A DNA stretch of 64,000 nucleotides from Megaleporinus macrocephalus (taxonomy: Eukaryota; Chordata; Actinopteri; Characiformes; Anostomidae). Under the pieces are notes generated by a model. That model saw nothing but the letters and a program-made list of their open reading frames with translations, was not told the origin of the DNA and searched no databases. Positions 39,372-52,986 of the stretch are shown piece after piece. Made by a program: the position numbers and the translations under genes. How positions within the stretch are numbered: the stretch's first letter is position 1; every line of letters begins with the position of its first letter. The DNA is taken from assembly GCA_021613375.1 (NCBI GenBank), contig CM038711.1:15090576-15154575 (forward strand). Reading direction: 5' to 3'.

Positions 39372-40858
39372 AGGACAGGCACTGGCGCTTTTGGGGACAC
39401 ACCACAGAATTAAACCTCTGTTTTATTTTTTTTAAATCAGTTGCATACTACTTTTGGATACTGAAAACATGTTTAATATGCTAATAATTTGAGATCCTGA
39501 CAAAATTGCATTATTAAATCATTTTAGACAATACAAGCAATAAACCAACCTTTTTGGGATCTTCAAAGCAAGAAATAGCCATTGGTTTGGTTTTACTGGC
39601 ACTGTTAAAATTCAGCCATTAATAATGCATTAACAGGCTTAAATGGTTCTTTGCCTAGTGAAATTGTTATTCAGATTGATGCTTATCTGTGCATGGTTCT
39701 ATATAGAACCTTTCCGAAAATTATCCCGTATACCACCAAAATGGGGTTCTGTTCTTAATATGCCAAACTTATAATAAGGGAATCTGTTTGTTGCTATGAA
39801 ATGTACATATGGTCTAACACTTAAACCACATTCATGAAAATGTAGTTTTATTTGCATTATTTAAATACCTAATTGAAAAAACAAATACTTTGATATCTAC
39901 ATTTAAGTAACTACACCCCTCTCTAATGTGAGCATAGCCACAGAGAGAGCTAGAGGGATGGAGAGTACTGGATGTGGCAGGGAAGGATTGAGCTCGGAGA
40001 GAGAGGGAGGGTGTGAGGAAGAGCGAGACAGTTATAGGGAGAGACGGTGCGGCAGTGCTGACAGATAGGAGAGGACGGCCGCTGCTGCAGTGTGCAGCTA
40101 TCGCCAAATGTGTTGTGAAGGTTCCCCCGAGCTGCTTTATGGAGGTCATCAGCGGCCTGCTACAGAATCCTGCCATGTATGCTCAACATCCACACATGGG
40201 CACACATGCACGTGGATATAGCAGCACACGTGAGCAAACATGCTTGTTCAGTGTAACATATGTGTGGGCACATGCGAGCGCACTAACACGTGAGAATCAT
40301 TGGATATGTGCATTCTGGCCTAAACATTCTTCCACAAGCTCGCATGTACACATGTGCACAGAGAATATACAGAGCACTCTTCAGCGTCACGTGGCCTCAC
40401 ATGAGACATCTCCACGTTATACACACATGGAAGAGCACTGCTGAATAAAACCATGTAATTACTGAGCATATATATAATTTCTAACCCATTTCTGTGCTTG
40501 CAGTTGATTTGCTGGTCACATTAGCAAATATGCAAATTGCATAATGATGCCCAGAGTGTATTGCACACATATACAAATTGGTTTCTACCTCTCAAAGTCC
40601 AAACCTTTTATGGTTTTACCACCAAATGGAGTTACAATGGGAGAATTGTTACTGAATCTTAGAAAAAACGTCTCTGGAATTAGCAGAATCCGCACTGCAC
40701 CCATGCGAACTATGTGATGACTCTTAAAAGACAATTGCTGTGTTGGAAAACTGACAGAGAAGCAAAGAGGTGAACTACAGAGGTCTAAATTACACTGAAA
40801 CAGCTTTTAAAATGTGTAGGGAAATTTAAGTTCACAGTCCTGTTAGAATTGTGCGAGT

Positions 40859-41109
40859 GGCAAAAGTCAAAACAGACATTAGCACGTCCGTCCTTTTGCG
40901 TAACAAGCTGAAGTCAAATCGGCCACTGTCTGCTTGTGAACCTGTGCAAGAGTGATTACTGAGGATGGGACAGATTCATAAAAGATCTTTCACTGCTTAT
41001 AAACGATGCATTGGCTCCGTTTGGGACTGAGTAGCTGAAGGTTGTTGTGTCAAATCCCTGCGTCTGAACCCGTGGAGACCTCTGTGCCTGGTCAGGGCTA
41101 ATTTTGGCT
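40859..41109 (+). repeat. 251-bp direct duplication, copy 2
   Basis: This is the second copy of the 37229-37479 block, offset by 3630 bp within the same intron. All 8 differences are substitutions, and all lie in the last 150 bp. Confidence 0.93.
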
Positions 41110-42502
41110 CGGTGCTCATTAATGCCGCCCCCCCACCCCCCTCTCGCCGTCTCTGATAAATGATGCATTTCGTAGCTTTTAACACCGAAGTGTGCTGGTG
41201 GGCCGCCACGGCACTCTGCCTGATTCTGTGTTGAGAACAGGAGAGAGAGGGGAGTGCTTCCAAAGGCCAGGTTTTGTTTATCCAGTAGGAAATGACTAAT
41301 GATTATGAGAGCCTGCGGTGGTGGATAGCTTGGTCCAGGGAGCACATCATGCCTGCATTTCTATATTTTGTTTCTCATTGACTTTCCCCTACCCTCCTGA
41401 ACTTTATATTTGCATCAGGCATGCATAATATGTGGTTTATTCGCTGGAGGAAATGTGGGGAGTGTTAAGTTTAAAAATGTTAACCCCTATTAACATTTGA
41501 AAGATAGAGGCAGGACAGTTTGTCATCATGCCTGCTTGGTATCTAAATTAACTACCCTTGATGAAAATAAAGCTAGGCTTATCCAACTAGTGGGTTGTTG
41601 TCATGGTAAGCTGGTAAAAATGATTATACATGGCTAGCTAGGGTGCCTGAATGCGTAGATTGCATGTGGTTGAACGGGGAAGCTGCTCACTATACGGTTG
41701 TGAAGAAAATCCTGAAAGCATCTTGAAATGTGGTACTGCCTCAAGTCTACAGTTTTGTAGTCTCACATCAAAAGGTCTGAGGAACTGTCAGAAGAAGCTT
41801 TGCTACGCTTTTGAGAATCAGAACGCCGGGATTCCCTGAAGGAAAGCGCAGAAGTCAGGTAGTGTCTTTCTCTTTGGAATGTGGGCCTAAAGTTCTCGCC
41901 TCACCTTCCAGACTCAGGTTGAACACTTCCTCTAGTAGACAGGGACGGTTTTAAGATATCTGCTTGAAGAAACACTGTGTGCGCAAGGTCAGGCCTGGGT
42001 TAGGTGGATCGAGATGGGGTGAAAATTTCCAGACCCTCAGGAAACGTCGCTATCGTTGGGCAAGATAAGGACAACTTGGGGAGGAGGTAGCATCTGGCTC
42101 TGGAATGCCGTAAAGTGTGACCCTTCTCTGCAGGCTTGGGGTGGAGGGGCTAAAGCAGGGCAGGTCTGGACACGGTGGACTGCTGAACCGTGACCAAACC
42201 TAGCTGCAGGAAACACAACACACACATACTTCGACATGGCTATGTGGTCAAGCTCTCAGCGAGAGCCAAGCATGGGGTATATTCCGCATTTCTCACCTGA
42301 TCAGCTGTTGCTGGGGCTGCTCTCCAGGGGCTACACGCAGGCAGGCGAAACCAGGGCAAAACAGCACAGCTCTTTTAACACCAGCCTTTTCTTTTCTTGC
42401 CCTCCAGTTTTGTATAAATGCCCCACCCCTCTGTCTCCTTCCCTCAAGGAACAAACCACCATCTCCAAACACGCCTTGGTAACAATCATATTCATACCAT
42501 CT

Positions 42503-42532
42503 ATCTCTCTCTCTCTATTTATATATATATGT
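42503..42532. repeat. short CT and AT simple repeat
   Basis: A CT run is followed by TATATATATA. It is low complexity and nothing more was seen. Confidence 0.8.
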
Positions 42533-44134
42533 GCGTAAGGTCACCAAGAGACACAAGATGTCAGCCCAAAATCTCCTATAGACAATCAAGTTGTTTACAA
42601 TCAAAATCACTCAAATCAGGATAGAAGTGATTAACCATAGAATAAATGTGAACAATCAAATCAACTTTGTATTGATTTACTTTGCAGTAACCCCTCCATC
42701 TAATGCCACAAGTGGACCCAAACCATGCCTGCCCCCGCAGCTTGACAGAGTTATGACAGCATGACAGAATAAATTCCCCACTTCCAAGGCTGCAGCCTTT
42801 TTTTCTTGCTTTTTTTTTCCTTTTCATGCTCCTTCAGCCCCTCCCTTTATCTCTCAGCTGTTTGTCCTCCTCCCAGTGTCCCGAGGCTCTGTGGGCCTGT
42901 AAGGGCATGCAGTGTTCCCCTACTTGTACCTCCGTTTGCCACGTGCCTAAAAATATTGATGCAACCCACATGAAAGTGTGGGAGCTGTGTCTGCTTTGCT
43001 TTCCCCTTCACCCTGCTTTGCTGCAGGAGGCTGGATTTGTCCGCTGGTGTGGTTTTTGCTCTCTAGTCAACCAGTATGGGACAGTGATATTGGATATTTA
43101 GCAAGCAGCATGGCTGACAACTGATATCTCACTTTTATTGGGTCGTACAGACCTACTTTAAGTCTAAACTCATCATTCAGTTAATATGATTTTTATTCTT
43201 CAATAACTACTACAAGTAATTAGTTAATAGCAAAACTATGTAGGTTATGTAGAATGGAAGTTTGGAAGTTTGTGGGCATAAACATAAAAGTGCTACTGTA
43301 AGCTGCTACATCGCTGTGGTCAGTTTGCTATTAAACAAAGCCATGAAGCCAAATATCAAGGAAGTGTTAAATCCACAAAATGCTTAAACAAATAAACTAT
43401 TAATTTTTTTTTCTTTTTTCTTTCAGTGGTCTGTTTATACTGCTTAGTGGGTTGTCTGCTGTTCTGCTGTTAAATGCAATTACTCATTCTCTAAAAAGGG
43501 GTCCGTCAAACAATGGTTATGGAACCATGATGAATTGGAGGACTTAAATAGTTCTATGCAGTTGGATGTGCTACTCTGATTACACAGTAGCCATCAAAAT
43601 TGTTATAAAATATCAAAATATTTAATATTAACTTCTACAGTGTTGCTTGAAATGTTATGAATAAGACCTCATAATGTAAGTTCATAGTTTATTACCAAGT
43701 TATTTTGTGAAGTCATGTTGAAAAACATCACAAATGTTAATAAATATTAAATTGTAATTATGTGTTTACAGTAATTTCATGTTACATATTATATATGTAG
43801 ATCTTTAAAGCTCTGTTCTTATTGCCTAACCCTAGTATTCCTTAGAATGGGTGGGGCTGTACTGCTAATGGCTAAATAGGCTGTGTATTAGTTAATGAAG
43901 TGGTTCTTGTTATGCTTTGAAACCACATAAACAATGTGTCCTTGAGATAGGCCCTTGTCCTATAAAGCACATACAAGGGTTTTACTTTTGCTGTTGTTAT
44001 GAAATATAATTGTTTGGTACTATATAGACCCCTTTTTCACCCTAGAGAGTGTTTTATCTTAGGTCAGGTGGTTAAGAGTGAACCTGTGATGACTGAAGAT
44101 AAACCCCCGAAATTGTATCTACTGTCTCTTACAG

Positions 44135-44286
44135 GCTTAATGGATCGCTGCCCAAAAATGTGGAGATTAAAAACAACACACTGTTCTTCAAGGGGCCTGT
44201 GACATACGAGCTGGGCGGGACTTATGTGTGTGACGCCACAAACAGCATCGGCACGCGCTCCGGCCTGGTGGAGGTTAATGTGACAG
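44135..44286 (+). CDS. nectin1: nectin-1-like gene, second C-type Ig domain exon (3' half)
   Basis: This 152-nt exon completes the membrane-proximal C-type Ig domain. The acceptor is TGTCTCTTACAG ending at 44134 and the donor is GTAGGT at 44287. The split codon CT|G joins as W-K-L-L-N-G-S-L-P. Recognisable nectin-1 runs are LNGSLPK (NGS sequon), TLFFKGP, and YVC.ATN.IGTRSG, which holds the second domain cysteine, ending in EVNVT. It leaves in phase 1, the phase from which nectin-1 genes splice to alternative membrane-anchor or secreted ends. No exon with the conserved nectin-1 stalk and membrane segment was found in the remaining 19.7 kb, so the next standard exon probably lies beyond the window. 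Confidence 0.95.
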
Positions 44287-47200
44287 GTAGGTGGAAAGGC
44301 TGCTGTTATATGTGTGTGCGTTTGCACGTGTGAATCCGGGGGGAATTCTACCTGCACTCAGGCAGTCAGGACTGAAGGAACGTAAGTGGTAGGAAAATAT
44401 AGTAGTGAGTTTGATATAATAGTAAGCTATTACTATTTATTTAAAATAATAAATCTTTATTTTCTGATTGGCCTCATACAGCTTGTTAATATCCAGCTGA
44501 AAGGAGAGGTAAATTTAGAATGCACTTAATGCTTAGCCTAACGCATTTGAACATGCTCTCTATTAAGCATGAACGCGCATGTAGGCAGCCACACACACTC
44601 AAAACACTTAAGCTGAGACACGCACATACTCACACAGCCTCTCCCATGCTGGTGCTAGCATGTCAGAGGGGTATAGGTGAATTATGTGGACGTGCAGGAG
44701 GCCAGCCCACCTGCTGGCTCTGCTTTACCGCACTGCACAACATGGTAGAAAACTCAACCTCCACCATGTAGACTGAACTATTGTTAACCAGATGTTAAAA
44801 CGGTTCGTGCCATTGCATTTTTAAACACATTTAGAGAGAATGAATGAGAGAGTAAGGTTTTGCCACCTAGCTCCATTACCTCTCTGTTGGGGGGTTTTAG
44901 TTTTGATGACAGGGTTTTTTCACTTACATTCCTCTCAGCTACCTTGGCCCAATGCAGGAGAACGCTCCCCTCAATCCTGCTCTTCTGGGGAAAAGAAACA
45001 GCTTCAAACGAACACAGAGCAAAACTAGGCCAGCTTCTCTGAAAATAAATGTTTTTGGAACGCTGGATCTGCATCCAGTAATTACAAGCAAATCAGATGT
45101 TTAAAGTGTTCTCCACACTGTTAGCAGTAAGAGCTGAACTTGTGATACGGGCCTTTGCAATGTTAATATTACTGAAGGCTGCTGTATGAACATCCTGACC
45201 AACCACGGTTCGTGTTGGAAAGATACATTTGGATGAACATGAAGATATTGCTTCAAGGTCTTGCAGGGATGTGCATGGGTACTCAAGTATATGATTAGCT
45301 GTTCAAGGTTCCTCTCCTGTGAAGTTTTTTGAGATTTTCAGTGGTATCCTGGCATGGTAAGGATGTTGTTAGACTATAAAGAACCAACTGGGTGAACTCA
45401 TTTGCTACAGCGCCATCCTAAGGCAGACCAGCACTGCATATGTAGTCAGGAATATCAAAGACAGAAGCTTGCCAGTTGCAGCAGGTTTGTTTTGAGCTTC
45501 TAGCCTTACTTAACAAGCACTTCATCTTAAATTTGTTTCCTGGGTTTTTTTTTTATTTTGAGACAGTCAGGGTTTCCAAGAGGTTTATAAGGGAGTTCCA
45601 CACCCTCCAGCACCCCCTGTATGTTGTATCTTATCTTTTTACTACTAGGTAGGTAATGTACACACTTTGCCAATTAAGTGCTGTTAAGGATGTAACTGAG
45701 CGACTGGCTTTGGTGCAGGCCAGCTAGACTGAGAAACAGTGAAAGTAGGTTTCTCTGACAAACTAACATGTTGGCGCACAGTCAAACAAAGAAGACCTTG
45801 TGTATGAAGTCACCTCGACAAGTTCTTCCTCTTTCAGTTTTGTTAGCAGTGTGGTTACCTCATTAGTTCATTATATTTCCCAGTGCGCCAACTCTAGTGC
45901 CAACACAATCTCTTTGTTTTGTTTGTTTTCTTTGCTTTTTCTTACCCTGCAGTTAATTGAATATCCCTGCATTAACTTTTATGCATTAACAGATACTCAA
46001 ATATCAACTTTAATCAGAATGAACATCTCTACATTCAAGCATGCCATAATTTAATGTTGCAAGGCGTATCACAATTTGTAACAGCAGCAGTATTGTATTC
46101 ACATTGTGGAGCCCTATTTAAGTGGAGTCTGTGGAGACTGCTGGAGTTTTGCTCTGATGATGCCTGAGTGGTCTTTCTCTCTTTTCTCTGCTTCATCTTG
46201 GTCTGTGGATGCTCTATGGATGCTCTATGGATGCTTTGCATGCGGCCTCATGATCTTCGCTCATGTAAACAGCTTTTTTGGGTCTGCTGACTATGCTAAA
46301 AAAATCATGGCATGGTAATGCAGTGGTGTCGTCTGTTACCTTGTGAGGTCCTGATGACACACACTGCCAACATTAGCAGGGTGTTAATGGAGGTTTGAAA
46401 GGCTGCCACTGACGAAATGGCAAGTGAGGAAATTGTCTGTAAATGCTGGAAGAGTATCAAGCAGTTTGTTGGTGAAGGTTGTTGGTGCGGATGTCTTCTC
46501 ATTTGGTGCTTAGGCGCTGTCACAATACTATGTTCACGGCTTCCTTGGCTAATGATTGATAGCGTTTAGAAGTATGTCTGCTCATGATGTTTTGAACAGG
46601 CCTTGAGCTAAGCTATCCCTGAGCTAAGTCAGTTTGAGGCATGGTACCACTGTATAGGTCAAAGATGCTAAAGCTTCTTGTGTCTTTTTCATATTGCTAG
46701 CTGAAGGTCACTGATGCAGCATGAACCCATTAGTTCTTCTGCTCTCCCCAGCTTCCGTTTCATGGTGTGCGTGGATCAATCCCACTGAGTTTGTGTCCAG
46801 GGTGATGACAGATCACCCAGGCTATGTCAGCGTCTACTCCGTGATGGATCATTCCATCGAGAGGTCACTGAGCTTTTGTGTCTCTCGCTATCGGTCAGCC
46901 TGTGCAGTGTTATAGACTTCAAGCAGATGCAAAGTGAAAGGAACTACTGTAGACAGCGTGATGCTGGCAGGCTTCAGATTTCTTGACATATGCTAACCTT
47001 GCGCGTGTGCCCTTTCATTTTTATATGCAAAATCCGTTGCTTGTATCTTGACTCCTGAAACTGCTGGCTCCATATTTAAGGAAGCTAAAGTAAGGAACCG
47101 TGGCCCATGTACAGTTTCTTAATTAAAACAGGTCTTAATAACGTAACCTCATCCCTCTCAAGTCCCAGGCTTAATTTTTTTGTAGATTTGCAGCTTTCTT

Positions 47201-47875
47201 TTTTAGCTGGAATCACATTCACTGCAATGACAATAACACGTCCCATTAATTACATAATGAGTTTGAGACATTCGTAATGTGTCATTTTTTCTGGACCTAA
47301 ATTGCTGTTAGTCATATGGCAGAATCTGTGTGGGCCAAAAGCTGTATCTATGTTGTTGAACCTCATGGTTTGCGACCGTGACAGGAGTCTAGTAGCCATA
47401 GTTCTATTGGAGGACAAGCACGGCCAAATGAGATGTTAATGAGGCTTCTCCATCTGCCACTGTCCGTGGCTGAAGTGGGAGTTGCCATGGCTGAGCGCAT
47501 ATGGCTTATTATGGCTAATTCTCCAAGGCAAGAGTGCTATTGATATTTGTAACAAGAGTCCTGATCCCAAAGACTTGTGGAAGGAGCGGTCTTAAGGCCC
47601 AGTCACTCTAGGTCTTTATTAGTGGGCAAAACAGTTTTAATGGGATTAAAAAAAAGTTTCAGCTTTGAGTTTAACTCTGCGGAGCTGAGACAAGAAAAGC
47701 CATAGCCAGCTGCATTGACATCTGAAGAGGCGGGGTCCTCTCAGCTTTAAAGACACAACGTAGAGCAAGTTGAATAATATGAATATTATAGCAATCCATA
47801 TTTCTTTGCAGTGGCACAACCATCTTGGGTTTGGTCTCTAGTCAAAAGATTGCTGTTTAAATGTTGGTAATCACC

Positions 47876-48127
47876 GGCTATGTATCACGATACTGATGTT
47901 ACAATTCAATATATATATTGTGAAACTATAAGCAAGACAATATGTTGCATTTTTTTTATTTAAACATTTAGGAGAACTGCCATAGTATATATTACGTTGG
48001 AGTGGAGGAGTCTAAAAACAACACAACACACAATGAATTGCTGTCTGCTATGAATCTTTGCCTGTAAACTTCTAATTAAAAATTGATTCTGTTTTCTGAA
48101 ATTAGTACTATATTTTACACCTCTAAT
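47876..48127. mobile_element. diverged hAT-like element remnant
   Basis: This shares the order of motifs with 52987-53321, including AACACAACACACAATGA.T and CTGTCTGC, and ends in TTTACACCTCTAATTGG. It is much more diverged than the other two copies. Confidence 0.5.
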
Positions 48128-48248
48128 TGGTGCATTGCTTGCAATATTTTCAAAGATGTTTAACAACAAAATTGATATTGGTTGCGCCCTATTTAGGATA
48201 ACATAAAAGAGGAAACATGGTGCACAGTCAGTGCATGAGATGTATGTG

Positions 48249-48528
48249 CAGTCGTATGCAAATGTTTGGGTAACTCTTGTTTTTAGGATATGTTAGCACA
48301 GCTACGAATAACACACTTCTGCACTTTTTAATGCACAAGTACTTTTGTTAGCTGAATACTGAAAAGATGACTACAAAAAACTCTAATTCAATTCATTTGT
48401 TTAACACATTGGGAAAAAATAATGTGCCATAACTTTTGAACTGGCCACATTCTATGTTTCATGTTTTTCCCCCAATGTGTTAAACAAATAAATTGAATTT
48501 GCAGATGTCAAACCTTTGCAGATGTCTG
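48249..48528. mobile_element. MITE related to 7156-7257 with an internal inverted repeat
   Basis: The left end CAGTCGTATGCAAATGTTTG and the right end CAAACCTTTGCAGATGTCTG are inverted copies, with TA after the right end. Inside, TTTGTTTAACACATTGGG at about 48397 and its complement CCCAATGTGTTAAACAAA at about 48472 form a second, nearly perfect stem. Confidence 0.6.
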
Positions 48529-50130
48529 TAGATTAGTATAATCTATTGTGCTTTTACGGTATTCCTAGCTTACCAATCAGAGCTAGCTTGATAACTGCAC
48601 CAGAATGAATGAATTTTTATCTTCCTGTACAGCCAATTTCACAAGGTGACACAGACAGTAATTTTCTAGTGTGACTGGAGTTTTACATGCCTTAATTCCA
48701 CAAGCGTTCACTCGTACACACACACCTCCTCTCCCCGAAGGTTCCCACAGGAGAAGCAGAGCTAGGCCATGACTCGTTCCCATAGTAACAGTGGCAAATG
48801 AAGGAAGTTTGGGGAAGTGCCACTCTTGTCTGAGCTGGCTGATGCAGGGATACGCAACCCCACCCCAAGCTGTATTTGAATTGTCAGCATAAAAGCTTCT
48901 CCACGCTTGGCCTACCTACCTGCCCTTCCTCACACCTGTGCAAAAAGAAGGCATTGTGCTCAGGAGGCACAGGGAAGGCCCACAGCGTCCCGCCTCCAGC
49001 AAGGGAAGCGACTGCCCTTCGGTGTGGGAGCAGTGATAACATTGTGGAGCTGCCGGTTCGCCGAGAAACGGCAAAACTTTTGTCCCCAAACAGCTGCAGC
49101 CAATGGTTGCTTCTTCTATTCTTTACCGGCCTCTTTGTCTTTTTCTCTCTCATTCTCACTTTTCCAGCTCAGTTTCTTTCCGTACTCCCTCCCTCTTTGT
49201 CTCGTCTCTTTTTGCCGCCCTGGCTGGCACAGGTAGAGGCGTGTGCTTATGCTTCATTAACTTCAAACGGCATCTTTGTTCCCCTGAACGGCCTTGAACA
49301 GGCCTGGCTGAGACCTGTCAGATTTTTTTGCCCCGCTGCCAGCCACATTAGACTTTCAATAAAGGAGGCCGGAATGCTAAATGAGGTGCCCTCACCAAAG
49401 GAAAAAAAATCAACCAAACAATGGGTCAGCGCTGTAGTCAGTTTATTTCTCGCACGTAGGTGGAATCTTAAGTGATCTCCACGGCTGCTGGCTTTCTCCG
49501 GCGCTCCGATGGAACAACCGTGCCATGCCCTAGACACACAAACTACTTAACATCTGTCTTTATTTCCAGGCACTCTGTCAAACGTGGTTAGCGCTCACAA
49601 GACAGAATGCAAATCTGTGGAGTGGGATCAATATAGAGGAAGACGCAATGATCTGTCAAATGTCCGTTATGGTGGTCAGGCCTCCTGAACCGGATGTGCG
49701 GGAGCGCACCTACACGAACGCTTCAACCCACCTGAGAACATCTTAATTAAAAATCTGTAGAGCAGTCTTTTGCAGAAAGGGGTCTCACGCTTGTCTCATT
49801 ATTCTCCATTAGTGTTACAACTTTGACACCCTGCCTGATGGCTCATAGTAGTGTTTATATCCACCACGCCACTTTACACATTCTTCAATAAGTACGGGGG
49901 TGTTCTGGAGCTGACATGGTAAAGAGAGTGTGGAACAACATCTGGCTGTGCGTGTTTTGAGGTGTAACCTGATACCGAGTTCATTTTGAGGGCAAGCACT
50001 ATGTATGAGGATGGGTTTGAGCAGCTTTTCTCTTAATTTTTTTTTTTTCATTTTCCACATTGCATGAATGCCTGACCTAACCTTTTAATTATGGGTGGCT
50101 ATGATCTGTGGATTAATTAGACCTTTATGT

Positions 50131-50819
50131 GGAAGACTGACGAGAGACGGGAAAGGAGAAAAGTGGGAAAGAAAGGAAAGGAGAGAAGTAGGAAATGATA
50201 GGATTGGAGACAAACAGAGAGGAAAAAAGGAAAAGAAGAAATAAGACATAGGGGAGATGAGGAGAAGTGTGAATAAAGGAGCATAGATGAGAAAAGTGGA
50301 GAAGAAAGACAAAGAGGCAGCTGAGGGGAGAGAGAGAGGACTGAAGAGGAGAAGACAACAAAATTGCAGGAGAAAAGAGTGGATAAGAAGAAGGAGAGGT
50401 TTGGAGTACGGGTTAGAGAAGAAAAGACAGAAGAAAGGAACAGAAAATAGGGGAGATGAATGGAATGGAAAAAGTGAAGAGAACCAGAATGGAGAAGAAA
50501 AGAGGTGGGAAAATGAGAGGATTAGAAGGAGAAGAGGTGAGGGCAGGAGAAGACAGGTCAAAGATAAGAGAGGAAAAAAGAGAAAAAAGATGAAAGGAAA
50601 GAAGAAAAGAGTGGATAAGAAACAAGGAGAAGAGAGCAGAAGAAAGAGGTTAGAGTGTAGAAGAAAGGAGTGGAGGGATAAAGAAGGGAGGGAAAAGCAA
50701 AGGAGAGAGATGTGGAAAAGAAAAGAGGAAATGAGGTGATGACAGGAGAGGAGAAGAAATAAGGAAAAGATGGGAGACGAAAGGAGAGAAAAAGAGAAGA
50801 AACAAAGATAGTAGAAAAT
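50131..50819 (+). repeat. ~690-bp polypurine tract
   Basis: The + strand is almost wholly A and G in irregular GGAGAAGAAAAGAG-like units. It produces a Lys/Arg/Glu-rich frame on + and a Leu/Ser/Phe-rich frame on -; neither looks like a real protein. Confidence 0.95.
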
Positions 50820-52986
50820 CAACGACAGCATCTTCACGGCATGTTCCTGCTGCTGTTCTCCATGTGCCTTTTATAAATTGCCTCTTCTGTGAAACAGTCC
50901 CTGGAGAAATGTTTGACTCGAGTCCAACCGAACAGTTTAATCAGCTAATTACTATGGGATCAGGAAGGCTGGCTTAAAGAATAGACACAATTACAGCGCA
51001 CGTACATGCAACCACTTCTGACTTTTTCATTCATTTCGTCCGCGCATTGGGAATTGCGCGTGTTTTCCGAATGAGGATGACGTATAGGTTCCGTGGTTGT
51101 TTAGGAAAAGTCGAAGTGTGGTTAACCCTTGAAGTGGATTCCTTCATCAGCAAGTCCAAGAGGAGCTGTAATTAAAGAGATGAAGAGTGAGATTTATAGA
51201 CTGGGTTCTTTTCGTTTCCTCAAACCACACACTCTGTTTTAGTGTGGGAAATGCATCAGATCTGTAGGATTCAGAGGTTATGAGTAACAAAATGAAAAGG
51301 ATATTGTCCGATCTTCCCACAATTATGTCATTAACGCCCTGAGAAAGTAGCACTGGTGCTGTTTCCTCCAGCATAGTTCAGCACTGCCAGACTGTAATGT
51401 ATATTGTCATTTATTACTCAGTTAACAAAGTATAATGCTCGTTTTCTTTTACGAACAGTGCACTCTGGGGTATCTCAAAGTTACTGATTATTTAAGACCC
51501 AGTGTGAGGATCACCTTAGAGGAATGTTTCTGATCTCTTCTTCCTGCATTTGGGCTTTGATGGTCAGGCTAACAGAGACAATCCTTAGTAAAATACCTAC
51601 CTTCTTTTAAAATACCTTCTTTTTTTATGTACAATTAGAACGAATACCAATTTTGACTATGGCTATTAACACATGAAATGGAGGTAGGAAATAACTAAAG
51701 TTTGGTGTGTCACTTCCTTACAACTTCCTATAAATTTCCATCTGCCCAGTGATTGATTTATCGGATTAGCGAAAGCTTTTTTATCGCTGCTCAATTTATT
51801 GACTTATGTCATGCAAATCATAGCAAGACATTCCCACACCTAAAGAAGATTTAAGTAATAAAAAAAGAAGAAAATATTAGTTTTGGGTGATGTGACCTAC
51901 ATTAATACTATGTATGAACCATGCACTGGTTGGAAATGCTAGTTGAACGTGCTTCCAGTGATGCGCGCTGTTGTTTTTTCTTGTTAGCCAAATAAGAAAG
52001 TCCTGTTACCAACACAGCCATATTCCTACCCTACCAACTCTTTATACTTTCCTTGTTCCTTAGTCCTAATCCTGTTCCTCAAGGGAGTCAGCCTTTTAGC
52101 ATAATATGGAATTCCATTGATTTAACCAAACATTAAAGACATAAAAGCAAAGTCATTCAGGGCGGTTTGATCCTAAATGCACCGCTGTAGATGAAGTCAA
52201 AATTATTCATAGTGGTGATGAATGGAACCAGACATCTAAAGAGTTTATTGATTCTAAAAGCTACCTCAATAAATATTTTGCTCAAAATAGTCAGTAAATT
52301 GCTGTCTGAAATGACCCCTAATTACCCCCCTTGGCCTGCTAGTAAAATAAGTCTTACTTCATTGTTTTGGTCAGAAATGGCAGATGAAATGGCAGATGGA
52401 AAATTGTACAATCAGGATTATTTTCTGTGTTATTTCGGAGTTAATAGAGTTAACAGAAGGACTACTTTGGGGGGACTTAAAGCACTTGACTGTGGAATCA
52501 ACCAATCACATTTGGCTGGTTGATTTTTGGGACCAATTTTGGAAGAAAAAGCATCACTCTGTGCCTTCTGGAAGTCTGAAATACACCACTGACTGCAAGT
52601 GGTAGCTTAACCTGGTCTTTGTCAGTTGTTGGAACTGGAAAACCGCAGCAGCTCTACAGCAAGACTCTTACTGAAAGAATCATAGTTAAAATTAACACAA
52701 GGTTAAAATACGCCAATATGTCTGTTTAATCTATGTTAATATCTACATCTACAATCTAGAACACCCAAAAAGTGTTCAATCATGCTAACCTATTATTAGA
52801 ATCCAGTAGCAGTGCTTGCAGAAATGAGCATTATCGCAAATGAAACAAGTTTTTAAAATTTTTGCCCTAACTGACCTAGCTGTAATAGTCAAATAGTCAT
52901 ATTCAAAAATGAAATATCACTATACATCACTGCATGATTTGGTGGTCAGGTTGGTTGCATGGAACCATCGTCAAGACCTTGCTTTG

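Larger units (their letters stand above)
36487..44134 (+). other. nectin1: intron 4 of the nectin-1 gene, splitting the second C-type domain
   Basis: This 7.6-kb intron interrupts the membrane-proximal Ig domain in phase 2. It carries two nearly identical 251-bp blocks, a GA-rich tract, a (GT)n tract, a small inverted-repeat element and a 327-bp fold-back with a LINE-like tail. Between 41110 and 44134 I see only short simple repeats (42503-42532) and unremarkable sequence. Confidence 0.93.

Noticed and set aside
48876..49475. 199-codon plus-strand frame with a hydrophobic stretch near residues 92-115
   Set aside because: This is the longest frame outside simple repeats, but no family motif or convincing splice boundaries were seen, and other frames overlap it. 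It is treated as chance in a GC-richer intron segment.
50085..50837. 250-codon minus-strand frame and a 150-codon plus-strand Lys/Arg/Glu-rich frame
   Set aside because: Both arise from the polypurine tract; the composition explains the lack of stop codons.
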